Source: Woeseiaceae bacterium (GTDB lineage Bacteria; Pseudomonadota; Gammaproteobacteria; Steroidobacterales; Woeseiaceae). From it: DNA of 58,368 nucleotides. Shown here one piece after another: positions 28,069 to 37,533 of the stretch. The notes under the pieces were generated by a model that was not told where the DNA came from, searched no databases, and saw only the letters and a list, made by a program, of their open reading frames with translations. Position 1 is the first letter of the stretch; every line of letters begins with the position of its first letter. The translations under genes were made by a program, and so were the position numbers. Location: NCBI GenBank assembly GCA_028289545.1, contig JANQPG010000075.1, forward strand, positions 1 through 58,368, read 5' to 3'.

Positions 28069-28739
28069 GAGACGGCCAGCAACGGGTCTTCCACGCCCGC
28101 CTCGTCGAAGCCGCGCGCACGGAGCTCGCAGGCGGGACACCGGCCGCAAGGCGGTCGTAACCCTTCATAACAGGTATGCGTGAGGGCCATTGCGCCAAGC
28201 GCACCCAGCTCGACCGCCATCTCCACGGTTTGTTTCTTGCTCAAGTGCATGAGCGGTGTATGTAACTCGACGTCGGACTCCATCCCAAGCCGAAGTGCCT
28301 TCTCGAGCGCCAGGAGCGTTTCCTCCCGGCAATCGGGATAGCCGCTGTAGTCGGTCTGGGCAACGCCGGTCACGATGTGCCGGATGTCCCGCGGCCAGGC
28401 GTAGGCCGCGGCAAAGGTCAGAAAAATCAGGTTGCGTCCGGGCACAAAGGTGTTCGGGAGCTCACCCTCGGCCGCCGCCTCTATGCCGATCGACGCTTCG
28501 GTCAACGCGTTGCCACCGAGCGCCTCGAACGTATCGATCGGCACTCTGTCGTTTGGCACTCCGGCGTCGGCAGCGACTCTTTGCGCGCACTCGAGCTCGA
28601 TGCGATGCCGCTGACCGTAGTCGAACGTCAGCGTCGACACGGCGTCGCGGCCGAAGCGGTCGAGCGCCCAGTGAAGGCAGGTCGTGGAATCCTGACCGCC
28701 TGACAATACAACCAGCGCTTTTTCGTGTGCGTTACCCAC
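28065..28739 (-). CDS. queC: 7-cyano-7-deazaguanine synthase QueC
   Basis: A 224-residue ATP-dependent enzyme converting 7-carboxy-7-deazaguanine to preQ0. The PP-loop SGGQDS lies at 13-18, and C-terminal zinc ligands are in HTCYEGLRPPCGRCPACELR. GTG start overlaps the stop of the upstream dehydrogenase gene, and its own stop overlaps queE, so all three are one transcript. queD is not in the window. Confidence 0.96.
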   Translation of the reverse strand: MGNAHEKALVVLSGGQDSTTCLHWALDRFGRDAVSTLTFDYGQRHRIELECAQRVAADAGVPNDRVPIDTFEALGGNALTEASIGIEAAAEGELPNTFVPGRNLIFLTFAAAYAWPRDIRHIVTGVAQTDYSGYPDCREETLLALEKALRLGMESDVELHTPLMHLSKKQTVEMAVELGALGAMALTHTCYEGLRPPCGRCPACELRARGFDEAGVEDPLLAVS

Positions 28740-29862
28740 TGTCTTCTTTCTCGTCGTTCGCGCCGCGACGACGCAGGCCGTTCTCGAACTCGCTCCAGTC
28801 GGGCCGCCGGAGTTCCACCATGTGCGGCGCCATCATCTCCGCCGAGACGTCCCACAAGCGCTCCGCCAGGGCATCGTTCTGCATGTGCGGATTGTCCTCG
28901 ACTCGCACAGCGTTGCAGTCCTCGAAATACTTGCCGCTGACCGCGCCCAGCGACGGACTCGTAGCGACAAAACAGCTGGTCGCCGCGCCCTGTTCCACGG
29001 TCTTGCCGCTGACCGAGGTGAGCACCCGGAAACCCACTTGGAGCACCGGATTCAGGTTGCGATCGATCTCCGTGTCGATGACGCCGGGATGCAGCGAGTT
29101 CGCCGTAATGCGCGTGCCGCGCAGTTGTTTGCCAAGCTCGTACGCGAACAGCACGTTCGCAAGCTTGGACTGGCCGTACGCCTCGCGGTCGCGATAAAGG
29201 CCGCTGCCGTCCAGACGATCGAAGTCGATACCACCTTCGGGCGCGTCACGGTAAGCCGTCCGGCTCGCCACGACGACGATTCGTCCCTGCCAGGCCAGGT
29301 AAAGCCGTTCGAGCAAGCGATTCACGAGCAGGAAATGCCCGAGGTGATTGACGGCGAAGTGACGCTCAACGCCGTTGACCAGGACCACCTCGTTGCCGCC
29401 GCCACGCACGCCCGCGTTACAGACGAGTATGTCGATAGGAGTATTGAGGGAACGGATGTGCTCCGCGCACTGAATAATCGACTCGGGGTCCGAAAGCTCG
29501 AGCGCGACGGGCGTGCAGATGCCGCGAACTCGGTGGCAGGCGCTCTCGGCGCGCGTGAGCGACCGGCTGGTTCCGACGACATAGGCGCCGCGGGCCGCCA
29601 GCACGCGCATTGTCTCGAAACCGATGCCGGACGTACAGCCTGTAATCACGGCAAGCTTGCCCGACAAATCGATATCCGCCGTCACTTCCTCCGCGGTGGA
29701 GTTTTTGTCGAACGGGCTTTCCGGCACGCCGGCCTCCGGCAGGAGTTCCGGACCGCCGCAGCCGCCCAGGAGCGGCAGCGTCGCCGCGCCACCGGCAGCC
29801 AGCAGAAACTGGCGGCGGGCAGGCCGGGGAAATGTTCGTACAGTTTTCAGCTTCGCTCTCAC
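28732..29862 (-). CDS. Exported short-chain dehydrogenase, possible Tat lipoprotein
   Basis: 376 residues. A classical Rossmann SDR domain (about 65-330) has TGCTSGIG (cofactor), CNAGVRGG, SRTAYRD with the catalytic Ser, and YGQSK with catalytic Tyr and Lys; the order resembles retinol dehydrogenase/WWOX-like SDRs. Unusually it starts with a Tat-like signal, ARRQFLLAAGGAATLPLLGGC, which also contains a lipobox-like LGGC. This suggests export of a folded, cofactor-loaded enzyme and membrane anchoring (inference). GTG start. It overlaps queC by 8 bp on the same strand. Confidence 0.85.
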   Translation of the reverse strand: MRAKLKTVRTFPRPARRQFLLAAGGAATLPLLGGCGGPELLPEAGVPESPFDKNSTAEEVTADIDLSGKLAVITGCTSGIGFETMRVLAARGAYVVGTSRSLTRAESACHRVRGICTPVALELSDPESIIQCAEHIRSLNTPIDILVCNAGVRGGGNEVVLVNGVERHFAVNHLGHFLLVNRLLERLYLAWQGRIVVVASRTAYRDAPEGGIDFDRLDGSGLYRDREAYGQSKLANVLFAYELGKQLRGTRITANSLHPGVIDTEIDRNLNPVLQVGFRVLTSVSGKTVEQGAATSCFVATSPSLGAVSGKYFEDCNAVRVEDNPHMQNDALAERLWDVSAEMMAPHMVELRRPDWSEFENGLRRRGANDEKEDSG

Positions 29863-30061
29863 GACGTTCGGATGCGCAAAATGGTAGCACCGGAAGCCCT
29901 CGGCCCTAAGCCCGCGTCGTCGTTTTTGCCGACGGTGATTTTTGCCTCACCGCCGGGGGCTAGGGGCCAACGGCCGCGCCGCCGCACTTTACGCTGACCG
30001 GGCATGGCGCTATCGTGCGCCGTCTGTCGTAATGCACCTGAGGATGACTCAGGACACCAAC

Positions 30062-30658
30062 ATGCCCGGAACACCCATTCCACCCGCGGTACTCGAGGCG
30101 GCGAGACGCGCTTCGGCGGTGGAGCCTGAACTGCTGAATAGCGAACGTATCGAAGCCACCTTCGGCAGCTACGGTATCGATGTCGTCGAGGATCGGCCGG
30201 GGCTCAGGCTGGCCAGCCTGTATTCGCAGACGGGCAACGAGAAGATCTGCCGCACCTTCGCGGCGGCGAGCCTGAACAGCGAGCACCGCGAACTCCTGGA
30301 CGAACTCGAGGCGATCGCCAGCGGTCACTCGATTGGCGCCACATTCCGCCGCGGCGGCTGGCGGGTCGCCAAGAAAACCGTCTACACCGGCACGGTCCCG
30401 CTGCAGACGCTGCGGGCGGAGGTTGCGACGGCAATGCGCCTTGAGCCGCCGCATGACCTGGCCACACACACCTACCTGCTGACCCTCGACAAAGAGGGGC
30501 ATTCTCTCGACTACGCCATCATTCTCGAGCTGCATCACCCCGACTACCTGAACGCCGCGGCGCTAAGCGCGCTGTTTCCGGACACCCAGGGCAACGATTC
30601 GACAATAAACGCCGACGCCATTCACGAACTGGTCCGCCTTTTTGGCCTAAATCGCTAA
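30062..30658 (+). CDS. Unknown soluble protein
   Basis: 198 residues with no recognised domain. It is mixed alpha/beta and lacks a signal peptide or membrane helix. ATG at 30062 has AGGA 7-8 bases upstream; ATGs at 30032 and 30044 are alternatives, but the latter has its GAGG directly adjacent. It stands alone between the divergent dehydrogenase operon and an exported SnoaL-like gene. Confidence 0.65.
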   Translation: MPGTPIPPAVLEAARRASAVEPELLNSERIEATFGSYGIDVVEDRPGLRLASLYSQTGNEKICRTFAAASLNSEHRELLDELEAIASGHSIGATFRRGGWRVAKKTVYTGTVPLQTLRAEVATAMRLEPPHDLATHTYLLTLDKEGHSLDYAIILELHHPDYLNAAALSALFPDTQGNDSTINADAIHELVRLFGLNR

Positions 30659-30739
30659 TTTTGCGGCGTAATTCCCATTTCGAGGTCGCCGGCGCGCCTA
30701 GAATGGCGCTATTGAAACTCTGACCCGCGAGGGACTCTC

Positions 30740-31225
30740 ATGGCGGATTATCTGACGAACCGACGCCCGTGGCGGCTGATGCCCTGTCTCGCGTTGCTGC
30801 TGCCGGCACTCTTGCTTTCCCTGCCCGTTACCGCACAAGAGGAACCCAGCGACGGCGCCAACGTATGGAAAATTGTTGAGGAACAATGGAATGCCGAGGG
30901 TAACGGCGATCGCAAATGGCCTGACAGACTGCTGGCGGACGGCTTTACAGGGTGGGACAAAGACTCTCCCGCGCCGCGCGACAAAGCCTCCACGATCTAC
31001 TGGGAGCGCTTCCTCGAGCGCCAGAGCAGCATGGTGGCGCATGAGCTCTACCCATTGTCGATTATCGTCACGGGCGATACGGCGATCGCGCACTACCTGT
31101 ACACCAGCGCGTTCGAAAATAAAGACGGCACGATCGACATGCAAAACGGACGGTTTACCGATGTGCTGGTTCGCTCCGACGACGGCTGGAAGCTTTTGGC
31201 CTGGCACGGCGGCGAAGACGACTGA
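30740..31225 (+). CDS. Exported SnoaL/DUF4440-like protein
   Basis: 161 residues: a signal peptide (about residues 1-32, ending VTAQ) followed by a cone-shaped NTF2-like domain. The text IVEEQWNAEGNGDRKWPDRLLADGFTGW and the end GRFTDVLVRSDDGWKLLAWHGGE are typical of the SnoaL-like/DUF4440 fold. The ligand is unknown; the protein is likely periplasmic. Confidence 0.72.
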   Translation: MADYLTNRRPWRLMPCLALLLPALLLSLPVTAQEEPSDGANVWKIVEEQWNAEGNGDRKWPDRLLADGFTGWDKDSPAPRDKASTIYWERFLERQSSMVAHELYPLSIIVTGDTAIAHYLYTSAFENKDGTIDMQNGRFTDVLVRSDDGWKLLAWHGGEDD

Positions 31226-31337
31226 CCGGGAAAACGACTGAGAAGGGGTCGCCGCGCACGGGGCTTAAGCCGCCGTTCAGCTAGTTTTAGTATGATTCCC
31301 GCAACGGCCGGAATGGCCTTTGACTACGGGAGCAGTC

Positions 31338-32864
31338 ATGCACAGTCGACTTTCGGGCGGCTACGCCGCCCTGGCGCTGCTCACATTGTCGGCCCCGGGG
31401 GCTTTTGCACAGGCCCCGGTCGACGAGGCAGGACAAAGTTACGCCTATCAGGGCGCCGATATCGAAGAACTCGGTGACGCCGCGCCGCGCCTGAGTGCCG
31501 CTGAACTCGAAGAACTCGTCGGTCCCGTCGCGTTGTATCCCGACGCGCTGCTGGCGGTCGTGCTGCCGGCAGCCGCGTACCCGCTGCAGATTGTTCAGGC
31601 TGCAAGATTCCTGGACGCGCTCGAAGAAGATGCATCGCTGACACCCCCGGAAGATTGGGACGAATCTGTCGTCGCGTTGCTCAACTACCCCGAAGTACTC
31701 CGACAGCTCAACGACGACATCGACTGGACACTTGCGCTGGGCGAGGCCGTCATCGTGCAACAGGCGGACGTGCTTTCCGCCGTGCAAAGCTTTCGGGATC
31801 GCGTGCACGCCGCCGGGCATCTGAACTCCGATTCCCGGCGGGAGGTCGTCTATGAAGACGACATCATCGAGATACGACCGGTTGACGAACGTGTGCTCTA
31901 CGTACCCGTGTACGAACCGACAACGGTCGTGCAGCGGTCAGTCCGCCCGGTGTACACGTATCACGTGAATCCGTACCCGGTTTACTACTACCCGTACTCC
32001 GACGGCTACTCGTTCCACCGCGGCTTCTTCTGGGGCGTGACGAGCGCCTACGCGCTGGGCTGGAGCCACCACCGGCATCGACTCCACGTCGTGCACCACA
32101 GTTTTTACGGCCACCCGTACTACGGCCGTCATTACGGTTACCGCTGGTGGTATCGGCGCCCGACGCTGACCTATCACAATCATTATTACTTCCGTGACAG
32201 TTACCGCCCCACCTATTCCCGGCATCGGCGAGGTGACTACTGGATTCCCCGATACAGGGATCGGGCCCGCATCGAGCGGCGCCACGCGGCGCGTTCCCGC
32301 GGCCATCTCGACACGGATCGCGTGCGCTCGAGCTTCACCCGGTCGTACCGGCCGGACTCGGGTGGAGCGAGCGTTAACCAGCGCCGGAGCTACTCACGGT
32401 CGACCGACAGCCTTTCACAAAACCATGCCCGGCATCGCAGCGACCGCGCGCCGATCACCAATCGACAACGCTCGTATACCAGCGACCGGGATCGGAACAC
32501 GGTCACGACGCCGCGCAGCCGCAGCAATGCGCCGGCCGTGGCGCCGCGCACACCGGTAACGCGACCGTCCACACAACGTAACCGCTCGGCCGAACACCGC
32601 GTCGACACCCGGATACAGCGAAGAGCGAACACTCAGAGCCAGCCGCCCAGGCAGGCACGACAACCGAGTTATCAGCGCAGAGAACCCGTGCGCCAGTACA
32701 GTACGCCGCCAAAACCGCGCTCACAGGCGCCAGCCAGAACGACCCGGCAGAGCAGCCCTCCCTCGCGGAGCCGCGATGCCGGTGCAAGGCAGTCGCGGAG
32801 CAGCAGCCAATCCGGAAACCGGAATCGCTCGTCACACTCCGGCAGACGGCACGACGATCGCTAG
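31338..32864 (+). CDS. DUF3300 family exported protein
   Basis: 508 residues: signal peptide (residues 1-25, ending AFA), a DUF3300 domain (about 45-200, with LVGPVALYPDALLAVVLPAAAYPLQIVQAARFLD and YVPVYEPTTV), then a Tyr/His-rich segment (about 205-295) and a long low-complexity Arg/Ser/Gln tail (about 300-508) predicted to be disordered and strongly basic. Function unknown; the tail could bind polyanions such as LPS or nucleic acid at the cell surface. ATG at 31338 follows GGGAG. A terminator follows the gene. Confidence 0.85.
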   Translation: MHSRLSGGYAALALLTLSAPGAFAQAPVDEAGQSYAYQGADIEELGDAAPRLSAAELEELVGPVALYPDALLAVVLPAAAYPLQIVQAARFLDALEEDASLTPPEDWDESVVALLNYPEVLRQLNDDIDWTLALGEAVIVQQADVLSAVQSFRDRVHAAGHLNSDSRREVVYEDDIIEIRPVDERVLYVPVYEPTTVVQRSVRPVYTYHVNPYPVYYYPYSDGYSFHRGFFWGVTSAYALGWSHHRHRLHVVHHSFYGHPYYGRHYGYRWWYRRPTLTYHNHYYFRDSYRPTYSRHRRGDYWIPRYRDRARIERRHAARSRGHLDTDRVRSSFTRSYRPDSGGASVNQRRSYSRSTDSLSQNHARHRSDRAPITNRQRSYTSDRDRNTVTTPRSRSNAPAVAPRTPVTRPSTQRNRSAEHRVDTRIQRRANTQSQPPRQARQPSYQRREPVRQYSTPPKPRSQAPARTTRQSSPPSRSRDAGARQSRSSSQSGNRNRSSHSGRRHDDR

Positions 32865-32914
32865 CAAGCTCACTGCGTCACGTTTTCCAACGGCGAACTC
32901 GACACCACACTAAA

Positions 32915-32936
32915 AAGGCCTCCGAGCGGAGGCCTT
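32915..32936 (+). terminator. Hairpin terminator after the DUF3300 gene
   Basis: A perfect 9-bp stem, AAGGCCTCC with its complement, and a four-base GAGC loop 50 bp after the stop. An A-run precedes it and only a short T-run follows, so it may act better in the opposite direction. Confidence 0.6.
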
Positions 32937-33080
32937 AGCGGGTGCTGACGTTTTGGGGGAGACGTCAGTGCGTTCGCGGGACCGGGATTTCCCGGACGGC
33001 GAACGTAACCTTAGTTCACCACACCGACTTTGCAGGATTGTGAAGCTGCCGCCGGCAATTGGTCGTTGACGATCGGTCGA

Positions 33081-34433
33081 TCACGACTCCACTGCATCGC
33101 CGCCGAGCGGCAGGCGCACCTCGAAACAGGCGCCTTTGTCGCCGGTGTCCCGCAGCCGAAGCTGCCCGCCGTGAGCCCGCGCAACCAGCGTGGCGAGATA
33201 GAGCCCGAGGCCAGTGCCCCCGGTATGCCGCGCCCGCGACGGGTCGCTGCGGTAGAACGGCTCACCAATATGCTCGATCTGCTCGCGAGGGATTCCGGGT
33301 CCGTGGTCGCGCACAGTAAACACGACGTCGGTTGCGTCTGCATCGACCGTAAGCTCCACAGGGCCGTCTTCGGGCTGGCTGTAACGCAGTGCGTTGCCGA
33401 TCAGGTTCTTGAGCATGAGCGTCACACGCGCATCGTCGAGATCCGCCTTCAGCGCGGGCGTGCGAAAGTCGAGTTCGATCCGTTCACGCTCGCGTGCAAA
33501 AAAATTGTCGAGCAGGTCATCCACGAGTTCACTGACCCGCACACGCGAGCGGGCGAGCGCCGCATGTGAGCTGTTTAGCCGCTCAGCTTCGAGCAAGGTT
33601 ACGACAATTTTCTCCATCTCCGAGATTTCGGCCTTGAGCTTGTCACGATCTTCGTCGTTATCGAGAAACTCGATACTGAGTCGCATGCGCGACAGCGGTG
33701 TGCGGAGCTCATGGCTCAGACCCAGCAATAACGCACGTTTCGCGTCGAGCATCCCCTCGACGTCGCCCGCCAGCTTGTTGATCACCCCCGCCAGCTCACC
33801 AAGCTGATCGCGGCGGATGTCCTTGATTCGATGATCGAAGTTGCCGCGGCCGATATGCCGGGCGCCGGCGCGAATAGCGCGGATGGGCCTGAACAGCCAC
33901 TGCACGGCAAGATAACCCGCCGCCAGCGCGCACAAGCCGAGAAACACAATCACCACCTTGAGATCGGGGCCCGACGAGTACTCGCCGATGGGCGGAGTGG
34001 CAACCACGATGTCATACGCACCCGAACGCATCTTCAAATACCGGTGCTGATCGTGGTCGGCGAATTCGACGCCGCTCAATTCATCGACCCAGGCGCCGCG
34101 TTTGTCGCTGAACGCCGGGCTCGGACCAAACTCGAGCATCTCCATCTCGGGAAACTCGGCGTGCGAAGACCAGTCGATGTCGGGACCCAGAATGCGAATA
34201 TCGACCGGCACACGTTCCGTGATCGCGATAGCCCGTTCGATGTCCGGCGGCGTGCCGATGTCCTGCTTGACGTAGTAGACGTGCAGCGACAGGTGTCCGC
34301 TGATCAAGCCGCGGATGTCGTCGCTGTTATAGACCCAGATCAGCGCCTGATAAGCGCCGAATACGAACAGCCCGCCGAGCAGGAAAAATATCGCAAACAG
34401 CCGGACGGAGAGCGACCGCAGCAGAGTTCTCAT
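33081..34433 (-). CDS. Two-component sensor histidine kinase
   Basis: A 450-residue kinase. TM1 is about residues 12-34, followed by a periplasmic sensor region of about 120 residues, TM2 about 158-178, HAMP 180-232, HisKA with His241 in LLGLSHELRTPLSRMRL, and a HATPase domain with the N box LMLKNLIGNALRYS and the G boxes DHGPGIP and GGTGLGLYLA. It resembles CpxA/RstB-type sensors of OmpR-class systems; the stimulus cannot be read from sequence. 11 bp after its regulator gene. Confidence 0.93.
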   Translation of the reverse strand: MRTLLRSLSVRLFAIFFLLGGLFVFGAYQALIWVYNSDDIRGLISGHLSLHVYYVKQDIGTPPDIERAIAITERVPVDIRILGPDIDWSSHAEFPEMEMLEFGPSPAFSDKRGAWVDELSGVEFADHDQHRYLKMRSGAYDIVVATPPIGEYSSGPDLKVVIVFLGLCALAAGYLAVQWLFRPIRAIRAGARHIGRGNFDHRIKDIRRDQLGELAGVINKLAGDVEGMLDAKRALLLGLSHELRTPLSRMRLSIEFLDNDEDRDKLKAEISEMEKIVVTLLEAERLNSSHAALARSRVRVSELVDDLLDNFFARERERIELDFRTPALKADLDDARVTLMLKNLIGNALRYSQPEDGPVELTVDADATDVVFTVRDHGPGIPREQIEHIGEPFYRSDPSRARHTGGTGLGLYLATLVARAHGGQLRLRDTGDKGACFEVRLPLGGDAVES

Positions 34434-34444
34434 AACTGGCGCTG

Positions 34445-35140
34445 CTAGCCTTCGGTCACCGGAACGCCGATAAACGAGTAGCCCCGACCCCAAACGGTTT
34501 GAATAAACCGCGGCGGCTTGACGGAGTCCCCGAGCTTCTGCCGCAAGCGGCTCACCATGATGTCGACCGACCGCGTCAGTATTGCGGCATCGATGCCTCG
34601 CAGTTCGCTCAGTATGTCGTCGCGGGACAGCTTCTTGCCGTGCCGTCTGGCGAGTATCAGCAGCAGCTCGTACTCCATCGAGGTCAGGTCGACGGCGTTA
34701 TCGTCCACACGCACCGAACGCGTGTCCGTGTCGATGGAGAGACCGTCGAAGCGCAAGGTCGACTGGTCCACGCCGCCGGACTCGGCGCGGCGCAGCGTCG
34801 CCTGTACGCGCGCGACCAGTTCTCTTGGCTCGAATGGCTTGCCGACGTAGTCGTCCGCGCCCAGTTCGAGCCCCGAGACGCGATCGATCACGTCCCCCCT
34901 CGCCGTCAGCATGATAATGGGAATGCTGCTCGTTTTGCGCACCTCCCGGCAGATTTCGAATCCGTCCCGGCCGGGCAGCATAACGTCGAGCAGCAGCAGG
35001 TCCGGGTCTTCGCGTGTGAGCTTTCGGAACCCCTCGTCCGCGTCGTGCGCGCATACCAATTGAATGCCGAAGCGCTTGAAGTAGGCCTGCAGCAGCTCCG
35101 AGTGCTTCTTATCGTCGTCGATGATCAGTACTTTACTCAT
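34445..35140 (-). CDS. OmpR-family response regulator
   Basis: 231 residues: receiver domain (1-120) with phospho-acceptor Asp52 in LLLDVMLPGRDG and Lys in GADDYVGKPFEPREL, and a C-terminal winged-helix domain (about 130-228) ending VWGRGYSF, typical of OmpR/PhoB regulators. It is transcribed together with the kinase. Three GAAAC repeats spaced 10 bp lie upstream and are a likely self-regulatory site. Confidence 0.94.
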   Translation of the reverse strand: MSKVLIIDDDKKHSELLQAYFKRFGIQLVCAHDADEGFRKLTREDPDLLLLDVMLPGRDGFEICREVRKTSSIPIIMLTARGDVIDRVSGLELGADDYVGKPFEPRELVARVQATLRRAESGGVDQSTLRFDGLSIDTDTRSVRVDDNAVDLTSMEYELLLILARRHGKKLSRDDILSELRGIDAAILTRSVDIMVSRLRQKLGDSVKPPRFIQTVWGRGYSFIGVPVTEG

Positions 35141-35192
35141 GACATTAGTCTAGCCGCTCGCTTCGCACGCCGTCGTGGCGCAACGCGCCGTT

Positions 35193-35217
35193 GAAACACA
35201 AAGAAACATTCTGAAAC
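35193..35217. promoter_or_regulatory. Three 10-bp-phased GAAAC direct repeats
   Basis: GAAAC occurs at 35193, 35203 and 35213, one helical turn apart, in the divergent region between the response regulator and the DUF4397 lipoprotein. OmpR-family regulators typically bind tandem half-sites of this spacing. It could control either or both genes. Confidence 0.55.
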
Positions 35218-35295
35218 GGCGTCGAGATGTTTACCGCGAGCCTCTCCCGGACACTTCTCTGAGTCCAATCGTACACCGAACCCACGAGGTCCGAC

Positions 35296-36726
35296 ATGAA
35301 TTACCTGAATAGAGGGTGGCTGCTCGCCGCCGCATTGTTTATTGCCGCTTGCGACTCCGACGACACCGACTCGGTGCAGCCGCCCCCGCCGACGCCTACG
35401 TTCAACCTGCAGGTTGTACATGCATCTTCGAACGCACCCGCCGTGAACGTACTGGTCGACGGCGCTGAAACGCTGTCCGCTGTTGACTACAAAACCGCGT
35501 CGGGCGAGACGACGCTGACGATTGGCGACTACGATCTGCAGGTCGACGCCATTTTCCCCGACGGCTCCACCGCCCCCGTGATTCCGGCGGACAATCCGCC
35601 TCTCAACGTCACGTTTGGTGCCGACACCAACTACACGGTCATCGCGCTGGGGAACGTTGGCGACACGGGCGACACGGCACTGCAGGCAAAGATTGTGGAA
35701 CGTCCGCTGGCCTCAGCCGCTTCCGGAAACATCATACTCACCGTCGTACACGGAGCGGCAGGAGCGCCGCCCGTGGACGTATACGTTACCGCTCCCGGCG
35801 CAGACCTGACGCAGGAAACCCCGCTCAATGCCGGCACACCGCTCGCATTCAACGATGATCCGCTCGGTCCCATCGAAGTACCGGCCGGTGAATACCAGGT
35901 TCGCATCACGGTTGCCGGCAGCACGACGGCTGTCGCATTCGACTCCGGCCCCCTGGACATCACTGCGGGCAATGACATTGTCGCCATTGCGGTCGACAAC
36001 ACGAACGCCGGCGCCGGCACGGTTCCCGGTGCAGGCATCGATATTCCCGTCAGCGTGCTGCTGGTCGGCGAAGGCGGCGCCGTCGAGGCGCTCGACGCGC
36101 AAACAACGGCCGAAGTGCGCGTGACGCACGCCGTTCCCGACGCCGGCCTCGTCGACGTCTACGCCAACGGCGCCCTGGTTGCCCCGCTCGAAGACTTCGA
36201 CTTCACGGAAACGCGTGGCCCGCTGGCGCTGCCCGCAGACGACTATGCGTTCCAGGTGGCGCCCGCCAATACGCAAAACTTTGTGATCAACCCGACAGCC
36301 GAGGCCCTCACGCTCGACGCAGGCACCTTCTACGACGCCTTCGCGACGGGCTCCATTGCGCTCGACAACCTGGGTCTTCTGACGGCTGCCGACGATCGCC
36401 GCCGACTCGCAACGGCCGCCAAGCTGAGGGTCATTCACGGCTCGCCCAGCACCGGTCTGGTCGACCTTTACGTGGTCGATGCGGCCGTAACGGACATCAG
36501 CAACGTCGATCCGTTCGCCGAGGACATCCCGTACCTGTTCAACTCGACGTACCTCGAACTGACGCCGGGCACCTACAACGTCTACATCACCCCGGCAGAC
36601 AGCAAGACGATTGCGATTCCCGCAGAGGGGCTGACTCTCGAGGCTGCCGGGCTGTACACGGCAGTTGCGCGTGATCCGATTTCGCCAAGCACCGATCTTG
36701 GCCTGATTTTGCTCGATGACTTCTAA
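35296..36726 (+). CDS. DUF4397 repeat lipoprotein
   Basis: 476 residues. The signal peptide ends FIAAC (Cys19), so it is a lipoprotein. The body is built of repeated DUF4397 beta-sandwich modules of roughly 100 residues, each opening with text like LQVVHASSNAPAVNVLVDG, LTVVHGAAGAPPVDVYVT, VRVTHAVPDAGLVDVYANG and LRVIHGSPSTGLVDLYVVD. It is probably an envelope or surface protein; the function is unknown. Divergent from the two-component system and followed by a strong terminator. Confidence 0.88.
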   Translation: MNYLNRGWLLAAALFIAACDSDDTDSVQPPPPTPTFNLQVVHASSNAPAVNVLVDGAETLSAVDYKTASGETTLTIGDYDLQVDAIFPDGSTAPVIPADNPPLNVTFGADTNYTVIALGNVGDTGDTALQAKIVERPLASAASGNIILTVVHGAAGAPPVDVYVTAPGADLTQETPLNAGTPLAFNDDPLGPIEVPAGEYQVRITVAGSTTAVAFDSGPLDITAGNDIVAIAVDNTNAGAGTVPGAGIDIPVSVLLVGEGGAVEALDAQTTAEVRVTHAVPDAGLVDVYANGALVAPLEDFDFTETRGPLALPADDYAFQVAPANTQNFVINPTAEALTLDAGTFYDAFATGSIALDNLGLLTAADDRRRLATAAKLRVIHGSPSTGLVDLYVVDAAVTDISNVDPFAEDIPYLFNSTYLELTPGTYNVYITPADSKTIAIPAEGLTLEAAGLYTAVARDPISPSTDLGLILLDDF

Positions 36727-36807
36727 ATCCCCCTGAAACAGATCATCGAGCGAAATGAGAGCTGGTTAAAACCCTGTCTCCCCCAGGCGCCAGCTCTTAC
36801 TCCCTCC

Positions 36808-36838
36808 GGCCCCGCCATCGCTGCGGGGCCTTTTTTTT
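36808..36838 (+). terminator. Rho-independent terminator after the DUF4397 gene
   Basis: An 8-bp GC stem (GGCCCCGC with its complement GCGGGGCC), a seven-base loop, and a run of eight T. Confidence 0.92.
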
Positions 36839-36870
36839 GCTCCGGCAGCAGCGGCAAATCCGAGGCCCGC

Positions 36871-37533
36871 TCACGCTGGCTGCGATTCGCCCTCGAGTAA
36901 CGCCAGGCGCCGCTCGAACTTGTCACGAAGCCGGGAGGCCAGCGGTGCGCTCAGGAAGCGCCGGATACGATCGGCGTCGCCCGGCCGCTCGTAGTAGTGG
37001 CGATAGAGCTCCACGATCCCGGGGGCGTCGTCGGCAGCCGGCAATACCGTCACTGCATCGCCCGCCTGCAGGTCTCCGACGTTCAGAACCCGCAGATACG
37101 CACCGGGCCGCGCAGCGCGGCGGAAACGGTCGGCAAAGCGCTCAACGCCGAGCGCCGCCTCCAGCGTCGCACAGGGAATCCTCGGCGCCGTCACCTCCAG
37201 CACAACGGAGCCGATCAGGAGCCGCTCACCAACCGCGAGATCGGTCGGCAGGTCCTCAACCGTGAGATTCTCGCCAAACGTGCCCGGCGAGAGTGGCCGG
37301 TTCAGCACGGATGACCACCACGCATAGTCGTCCTGGCTATAGGCGTAGACGGCCTGGTCACGTCCGCCGTGATGCTTGCCGTCACAAATCCGGTCACCCG
37401 CGAGACCCGATTCGCGCACCCGCACCGGACCGTCGGCCGGGCGCTTGCCGATACCGGTCTGATACCGCCGGCCGTCGTGTTCCACCCATTCGGCCGTTCC
37501 CGTGTTGACGCTGATCAGTCTGATCTGCTGCAT
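36871..37533 (-). CDS. MOSC domain protein (YiiM-like)
   Basis: 220 residues. The MOSC domain covers about 10-170 with GLAGDRICDGKHHGGRDQAVYAY, FGENLTVEDL and the conserved Cys in RIPCATLEA. A C-terminal helical region (about 175-215) is typical of YiiM-type proteins. MOSC proteins bind molybdenum cofactor or related sulfur carriers and can reduce N-hydroxylated compounds. ATG at 37533 is chosen because the extension upstream is not family-like. Confidence 0.88.
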   Translation of the reverse strand: MQQIRLISVNTGTAEWVEHDGRRYQTGIGKRPADGPVRVRESGLAGDRICDGKHHGGRDQAVYAYSQDDYAWWSSVLNRPLSPGTFGENLTVEDLPTDLAVGERLLIGSVVLEVTAPRIPCATLEAALGVERFADRFRRAARPGAYLRVLNVGDLQAGDAVTVLPAADDAPGIVELYRHYYERPGDADRIRRFLSAPLASRLRDKFERRLALLEGESQPA

